Of a stretch of 64,000 nucleotides of DNA, positions 59,898 to 64,000 are shown one piece after another (the first letter of the stretch is position 1; each line of letters starts with the position of its first letter). The notes beneath the pieces are model-generated. The model did no database searches. It was not told the origin of the DNA and saw nothing but the letters and a program-made list of their open reading frames with translations. A program made the translations under genes and the position numbers. The stretch comes from Variovorax sp. GTDB taxonomy: Bacteria > Pseudomonadota > Gammaproteobacteria > Burkholderiales > Burkholderiaceae_C. The DNA is taken from positions 1-64,000 of the forward strand of contig SEGS01000003.1 in the NCBI GenBank assembly GCA_004210915.1, written 5' to 3'.

Positions 59898-60899
59898 TCA
59901 ATTGGTTTTCTGAAGTGCCGCGTCGAGCGCTGCGTTGTCGATCGTCACGCTGGCCGCAGGTGCCAGTTGCGACATGTAGTCGCGCACCAGCTGTTGCTGG
60001 CGTTGCTCTCGCAACACCTGCTGCAGGCGCGGCCTGACTTCTTCAAGCGTTGCAGTGCGTGCGGGTTGCACGTCGGTGAGCCTGACGATGTGAAAGCCGG
60101 TGGAGCTCTGGAGCGGGCCGGCGACCTGGCCAGGTTTCAACTTTGAAACCGGCTCGCGCATTTCAGGCAGCATCTGCTCGAGCGGGATAGCGCCGACATC
60201 ACCGCCGCGCTCGGCGCTGCGCGGGTCCTGCGAGCGGCTCCTGGCCAGCGCAGCAAAGTCACCGGTGCGAGCCTGGGCTGCGAGCTTGCCGGCTTCGTCG
60301 CGCACCTTCGCGACCGCAGCCGCGTCGGCACCGGGCGGGGTCGCCAGGTAGATCTGCGACACGCGGTACGCCGTCGGCAGGTTCAGCGTGGGCTTTGCCT
60401 GCTCATAGGCAGCCGCGACGTCTGCATCGGACGGGTAGCCCGCCGGCAGCTGCGCCACCGACGCGAGGTAGGTGCTGGTGACGATGCGGGACGTGACTTC
60501 CCTGACAGCCTCGTCGATGCGCGACTTGACCTCCGGGCGCGCCGCCCAGTTCTTGCCCTGTGCTTCACGCAGCAGCGCATCGCCGGCCACGCGCTGGCGC
60601 AGGAAACTCTCGAGCGCGGCGCGGTTTGCGCGTGCTGCGGCTCGTTCTGCCGGCGGCATGGCCTGCAACATGCGTTCCACCTCGGCCTGGCCGATGGTGA
60701 CGGCGCCCAGTCGTGCCACGACAGGGTCGGCGGCCTGCGCGAAGGCACCGCCGGCCAGCAGGCCGAGCGATGCGGCAGACGCGGCCATGATCCCGCGTGC
60801 GATGCGGCAAAACATGAATCCGCGCGCGCCGCGGGAGTAGGTGGCGGTGGTCGGCAAGGCGGTCAGCGCCGCACTGGCTTTCAATTTCATGGTGTCCAT
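59898..60899 (-). CDS. Periplasmic parvulin-type peptidyl-prolyl isomerase (SurA/PrsA-like)
   Basis: 333 residues. An unusually long basic leader precedes the hydrophobic signal (GIMAASAASLGLLAGGAFAQ). A SurA-N-like helical region follows (LGAVTIGQAEVERMLQAMPP, LESFLRQRVAGDALLREAQG), then the parvulin domain (YRVSQIYLATPPGA, DFAALARSRSQDPRSAERGG, DVGAIPLEQML, GPLQSSTGFHIVRLTDV). These assist folding of outer-membrane and exported beta-rich proteins in the periplasm, which would suit the porin and the giant adhesins of this locus. An ATG three codons later is an alternative start. Confidence 0.9.
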   Translation of the reverse strand: MDTMKLKASAALTALPTTATYSRGARGFMFCRIARGIMAASAASLGLLAGGAFAQAADPVVARLGAVTIGQAEVERMLQAMPPAERAAARANRAALESFLRQRVAGDALLREAQGKNWAARPEVKSRIDEAVREVTSRIVTSTYLASVAQLPAGYPSDADVAAAYEQAKPTLNLPTAYRVSQIYLATPPGADAAAVAKVRDEAGKLAAQARTGDFAALARSRSQDPRSAERGGDVGAIPLEQMLPEMREPVSKLKPGQVAGPLQSSTGFHIVRLTDVQPARTATLEEVRPRLQQVLREQRQQQLVRDYMSQLAPAASVTIDNAALDAALQKTN

Positions 60900-61086
60900 T
60901 CTTTCAAGAGGCGTTTACAGAACATGGTCGTCCGTCCAGGTAACGCAGGCACACGAGGTCTGCGATCACCGCCCGTGACATCGGCATGACTGTCATTACA
61001 GCGCAACAACATGACAAAACTGTGCAGGTCCATCAGCAGGAAGCTGGTGGCCGGCACGGTGATGCGGTCATGCGCCACGCTGCAAC

Positions 61087-61875
61087 TCATTTCGTCGCAG
61101 GGGCGGCGGGAGCAGCCGGAGCAGCAGGGGTAGCGGGAGTAGCGGCTGCCGGTGCGGCAGGCATGCGCGCCGCGCGCGCGTCGAAGCGGCCTTCATACAG
61201 GCTGTCGCCGTACTTTTGCGCGATCTCGTCATAGCGCACCCGGGTCTTGGCGGCGAAGGGCTGGCGCGCCGCCATGACTTCACCGATGTCGACGTTTTCG
61301 TAGGCGCGCAAGATCTCCTGGCCGACCGAGTACAGCTGCAGGTTCTTCGACTCGCACTGCGCGAGGGCGGTCTTTTGCATGGTGTCCTCGGCGCCCAGGC
61401 GCTGGCGATCGGCTTCAGAGGCGCGGGCGAGCTTCAGAAGTTCGTCATACGCATTGCGAAACTGCGCCACCTGCGCGTTGGCTTTCTCGGCCACGGCCTG
61501 GGCCTCAGCCTGCGTTTTGGCAGCGCTGTCGCCCTGGCGCTGGCGTTCGGCCGCGAGCTGGCTACGGCTTTGCGCGAGCTCTTTCTTCAGCGCCTCCACG
61601 TCGGCTGCAGGCGATGCGGCTGCGGCGGCTGCAGGCGCCGCTGCCTGGCCGGCCTTGAGCTGCGCCAGCTCGTTCTGCGCCTGCTGGAGCTGCGTCGTGG
61701 TGGCGCGGAGTTGCGCGCGCAGGCGCTCTTCCATGCCCTGCGCCTGCTGGCCATGCGCGGGGGCGGCGGCCAGCGAGGCGAGCAGCAACCAAGCGGCGCC
61801 GGCCGACGCGGTTTTCACGCGGCACGCGACCGCGCCTGCACGCCATGCGGCCAAAGAGAATCGGTTGTTGGGCAC
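61087..61875 (-). CDS. Exported coiled-coil protein of unknown function
   Basis: 262 residues. I chose the GTG at 61875 because AAGGAG lies six bases upstream, and an earlier start would run into the porin gene. A Sec signal (SAGAAWLLLASLAAAPAHGQ) leads to a long coiled coil (ERLRAQLRATTTQLQQAQNE, ALKKELAQSRSQLAAERQRQ) with an Ala/Pro break. A conserved-looking part follows (ALAQCESKNLQLYSVGQEIL, RAYENVDIGEVMAARQPFAA, KYGDSLYEGRFD), and the end is an Ala/Pro/Thr tail. The single mature Cys is in AQCESKN. It starts 16 bases after the porin stop, so the two are cotranscribed. A periplasmic spacer or tether role is plausible but I know no function. Confidence 0.72.
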   Translation of the reverse strand: MPNNRFSLAAWRAGAVACRVKTASAGAAWLLLASLAAAPAHGQQAQGMEERLRAQLRATTTQLQQAQNELAQLKAGQAAAPAAAAAASPAADVEALKKELAQSRSQLAAERQRQGDSAAKTQAEAQAVAEKANAQVAQFRNAYDELLKLARASEADRQRLGAEDTMQKTALAQCESKNLQLYSVGQEILRAYENVDIGEVMAARQPFAAKTRVRYDEIAQKYGDSLYEGRFDARAARMPAAPAAATPATPAAPAAPAAPATK

Positions 61876-61891
61876 AGATGTCTCCTTCGAT

Positions 61892-63673
61892 TTAGAAGCG
61901 TGCATTGAAGTCGACCTGCAGCGTGTCGATCGCGAACGGCGCGCCGAAGACCTGCTTGGTGGAATTCCAGCGTCCGCTGAACCAGGCGTTCTTCGCAACG
62001 GCGTAGGACGCGCCCAGGAAGAAGCCGCGCGCGTTCGTGCCGCCCAGGTGGAAGCTTGAATCGTTGTAGCCGTCGGGCATCGCATCGGGCTCGATGCGCT
62101 TGTAGCCCGCCAGCACGTTCCAGTCGCCGCGAACGGCAGGGCTCGGGTTGCCGAAGGTGGCCTGGATCATGTAGGCGTTCGGGCCGCTCTTGAAGTCGGC
62201 ACGGGTCGGGGTGGCCGAGCTGCCGAGGTTGTTGACGATGCCGCCTTGCGAGCGCGTGAACATTTCGTCTTCGTCGTAGGCCATGTTGCGGATGAAGTTG
62301 GCATCCAGGCGCAGGCCGTAACCGCCGGCGACCTTGGTGTCCCAACGCATGTTCAGGTCCAGCAACTGGAACTTCGAGGCCAGGCCGACGTATTGCGGCT
62401 GCGGGGTACCTGCAGGATTCAATGGGTCGAGCGCGATGTTGCGCAGCAGCATGAGCGTATTGCCCTTCTGCATGAAGGCTGGCCGGCTCCAGTCGGTGCT
62501 GCAGTTCTGCGCGCCAGCGTAGATCGCGCACGGCTCGGAAACCTTGCCGCTGACGTTGTTGAAGCTGTAGTACGCGACCGCGCCGCGCAGCTTGTTGACA
62601 TTGTCGATTTTCCAGTTGGCGCCGATCTGCGCGCCCAGCAGCCATTTGTTCTCGCTGCTCATCTTGTCCTGGCTGCTGCTCGGGAAGCTGTCGGACGAAT
62701 ACTCCAGCGGGATCACGCCGCCCGTGGCGAACACAGACACGTCCTTGTTGTTGCCCAGCGTTTTTTCAAACTGCGCGGCCACACCGTCGAAGTTCAGATC
62801 GTTGGAGAACAGCGTGTCGGTCGAGACGAACGGGTTGCCGAAACGGCCACCGGTAACGGTCAGGCCGTCCATCGGCTTGTATGAAACCCAGGCCTGGTCG
62901 AGCCAGATGCTCTTCTTGCCGAGGCCACCGCCCAGGGTCTGGGTGGTTGAGACCGGGCTATCGTCACTGCCGGTCGCCAGGCGCACGCCGGCCGCCACGG
63001 TGTCAGACACATCGGCCAGCACGCCCAGGCGCGCGCGGGCACGCAGCAGGCTGCGGCGGTCCTGGCGGGTGTTGAGCAGCGGCGGGCCGGTGAGGTTGGT
63101 GTTGGGGTTGACGTCGTAGCCGCTGCCGCTGTTGATGGCGCGCCAGTCGGTCTCGATGGTGCTGTTGTCGGCCGAGAAGATGCGCGACTCGCCGCGCATG
63201 CGCACGTCGCCTTCGATGCGGATGCGCTTGCTCCACTCAGGTGTCTCGTTCGGCGCGGCCCAGCCTTCGGTCTTCGCCTGCGCCATGACCTGGCCCTTGA
63301 TCTCGTCGCGGATCTGGTCGCGCATGGTTTCGGAAATGTAGGGCACGCGGACATCGCCCGGCTCGACCCGAAGGCCACCGGCTGGTGCCACGGCTACCTG
63401 GCGCTGCGCCTGCTGCGCGGCCAGCGCTTCGGTCTGTGCCTGGGCCAGCAGGGCGTCGCCGACGTCTTTCGTCAGCGCGCCGCTCTGCACCAGGCCGCGG
63501 ATCAGGCGGACCATGGCGCTGTCGCCGGCAGGCGCGGCCTGCGCGTGGGCGGCGCCTGCGAGCAACAGTGAAAGCGCGGAGGCGATCGCCACGGCGCGAA
63601 CGCGCGGCACGCGGCGCGCGGTGTTGGCAACGCCGCGGCCGGCCAGTTGTTTTGGAGTGGAGAAGTGGTTCAT
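61892..63673 (-). CDS. Porin_5-type outer-membrane porin
   Basis: 593 residues from the ATG at 63673. The signal peptide (VRAVAIASALSLLLAGAAHA) is followed by a helical periplasmic segment (MVRLIRGLVQSGALTKDVGD; YISETMRDQIRDEIKGQVMA). A beta-barrel with alternating strands follows: KRIRIEGDVRMRGESRIF, LLRARARLGVLADVSDTVAA, GVRLATGSDDSPVST, SIWLDQAWVSYKPMDGLTVT. The chain ends in NARF, with the aromatic C-terminal residue of outer-membrane proteins. The putative-porin family to which it is similar often has this helical N-terminus. Whether it is a general porin or serves the adhesins as an exporter is open. The gene is first in line after the TonB-C gene, with an 84-base gap. Confidence 0.87.
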   Translation of the reverse strand: MNHFSTPKQLAGRGVANTARRVPRVRAVAIASALSLLLAGAAHAQAAPAGDSAMVRLIRGLVQSGALTKDVGDALLAQAQTEALAAQQAQRQVAVAPAGGLRVEPGDVRVPYISETMRDQIRDEIKGQVMAQAKTEGWAAPNETPEWSKRIRIEGDVRMRGESRIFSADNSTIETDWRAINSGSGYDVNPNTNLTGPPLLNTRQDRRSLLRARARLGVLADVSDTVAAGVRLATGSDDSPVSTTQTLGGGLGKKSIWLDQAWVSYKPMDGLTVTGGRFGNPFVSTDTLFSNDLNFDGVAAQFEKTLGNNKDVSVFATGGVIPLEYSSDSFPSSSQDKMSSENKWLLGAQIGANWKIDNVNKLRGAVAYYSFNNVSGKVSEPCAIYAGAQNCSTDWSRPAFMQKGNTLMLLRNIALDPLNPAGTPQPQYVGLASKFQLLDLNMRWDTKVAGGYGLRLDANFIRNMAYDEDEMFTRSQGGIVNNLGSSATPTRADFKSGPNAYMIQATFGNPSPAVRGDWNVLAGYKRIEPDAMPDGYNDSSFHLGGTNARGFFLGASYAVAKNAWFSGRWNSTKQVFGAPFAIDTLQVDFNARF

Positions 63674-63757
63674 CGGTTGGTCACAGGTTGTGAATTGGAA
63701 AATGGGTCGCGGAAGGCGCGCAAGGCCTGATAGCCACTGCGCGAGCACTGGCCGGGT

Positions 63758-64000
63758 TCACGGCCGGGCGCCTTTCATGGTGACGCGCATCGGCATGCGC
63801 GTGGACGGGGTCGGCCTCTCGTCGATGCGTTCAATGCCGCGTAGCACAGCCGTGATGTTGGCGTCGAGGTCTTCGTTGCCGGTACTGCGAACCAGTTGCA
63901 CCCGCGTGATGACACCGTCGGCGCGCAGCCAGATGTCCACGTTGAGGTCGAACGCCATCGAGCGGGTGCGGGGGTCGCGTTGCAGCACGCGTTGCAGCTG
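63758..64000 (-). CDS. TonB-C-domain-like protein, partial (5' end outside window)
   Basis: 81 codons are visible, open to the right edge, so the N-terminus is missing. The visible part is a TonB-C-like domain: FDLNVDIWLRADGVITRVQL, VRSTGNEDLDANITAVLRGI, ending RMPMRVTMKGARP. It resembles the domain in the stand-alone TonB-C gene at 43 kb and the C-termini of the STN fusions. The missing part will show whether it is an anchored TonB or another STN fusion. It probably begins the leftward operon with the porin. Confidence 0.7.
   Translation of the reverse strand, partial: QLQRVLQRDPRTRSMAFDLNVDIWLRADGVITRVQLVRSTGNEDLDANITAVLRGIERIDERPTPSTRMPMRVTMKGARP

Noticed and set aside
61876-62085. Longer N-terminus for the coiled-coil protein
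   Set aside because: It overlaps the porin coding sequence in another frame and is Arg/Ser/Thr-rich. The GTG at 61875 has a perfect AAGGAG and is followed by a normal signal peptide.
1-64000. CRISPR arrays, rRNA, complete tRNA genes, transposases or phage genes
   Set aside because: No spaced direct repeats, RNA gene signatures, transposase motifs or phage structural genes were seen on either strand. The repetitive look of 26-56 kb is the coding repeat of the adhesins.

Overview
The window is high-GC DNA with dense codon periodicity. Its gene content suggests a betaproteobacterium of the order Burkholderiales, most like Comamonadaceae (the Polaromonas/Variovorax/Rhodoferax kind). The pointers are a Porin_5-type porin, NitT/TauT-type ABC uptake with FCD-GntR, IclR and MarR regulators around a catabolic cluster, and giant DUF3739-type filamentous haemagglutinins. 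The placement is inferred from gene families, since no marker gene is present.

Region 1 (1-8.5 kb) concerns surface polysaccharide. An AT-rich left edge carries a truncated beta-helix protein with a twin-arginine signal. A galE with one in-frame stop and one frameshift follows, then a small stress protein, an XRE regulator and a zinc-ribbon membrane protein. Next is the complete dTDP-L-rhamnose operon rfbB-rfbD-rfbA-rfbC, with overlapping start and stop codons at two of its junctions, and a small exported protein of unknown function.

Region 2 (8.6-25.5 kb) is a catabolic island of four gene groups arranged around two divergent promoter regions. The first leftward operon holds an SDR, a ferredoxin reductase, a bicupin, a FAH-family hydrolase and a GntR regulator. 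Diverging from it are MarR, a 14-TM MFS pump and an EthD-like protein. The second leftward group is a beta-hydroxyacid dehydrogenase, an old yellow enzyme and another EthD-like protein. Diverging from it are an ABC importer (binding protein, ATPase, fused double permease), a cytochrome P450, a [3Fe-4S] ferredoxin and an IclR regulator. Together these make an importer plus a complete class I P450 chain, with its reductase in the other operon, and downstream redox and hydrolytic enzymes. A 17-bp motif next to the -10 element occurs in both divergent regions, so the two halves look like one regulon. The substrate cannot be read from sequence.

Region 3 (26.6-64 kb) is entirely leftward and is the most unusual part. 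Two giant filamentous-haemagglutinin-like proteins (about 3,800 residues each) each sit downstream of the same three genes: an STN/TonB-C fusion, a FecI-like ECF sigma factor and a FecR-like anti-sigma. This is a cell-surface-signalling cassette without any TonB-dependent receptor. Between the copies lie a Do-like protease with two PDZ domains, a trypsin-like protease and a stand-alone TonB-C protein. Upstream lie a partial TonB-C protein, a Porin_5 porin, a coiled-coil periplasmic protein, a parvulin-type PPIase, a YbjN-family protein and a small unknown. No FhaC/TpsB transporter is present in the window. A 251-bp tract in the secretion domain is almost identical between the giants, which suggests gene conversion. 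I read the region as a paralogous, sigma/anti-sigma-controlled surface-adhesin system with its own envelope proteases and assembly factors. I know no described system with this exact make-up.
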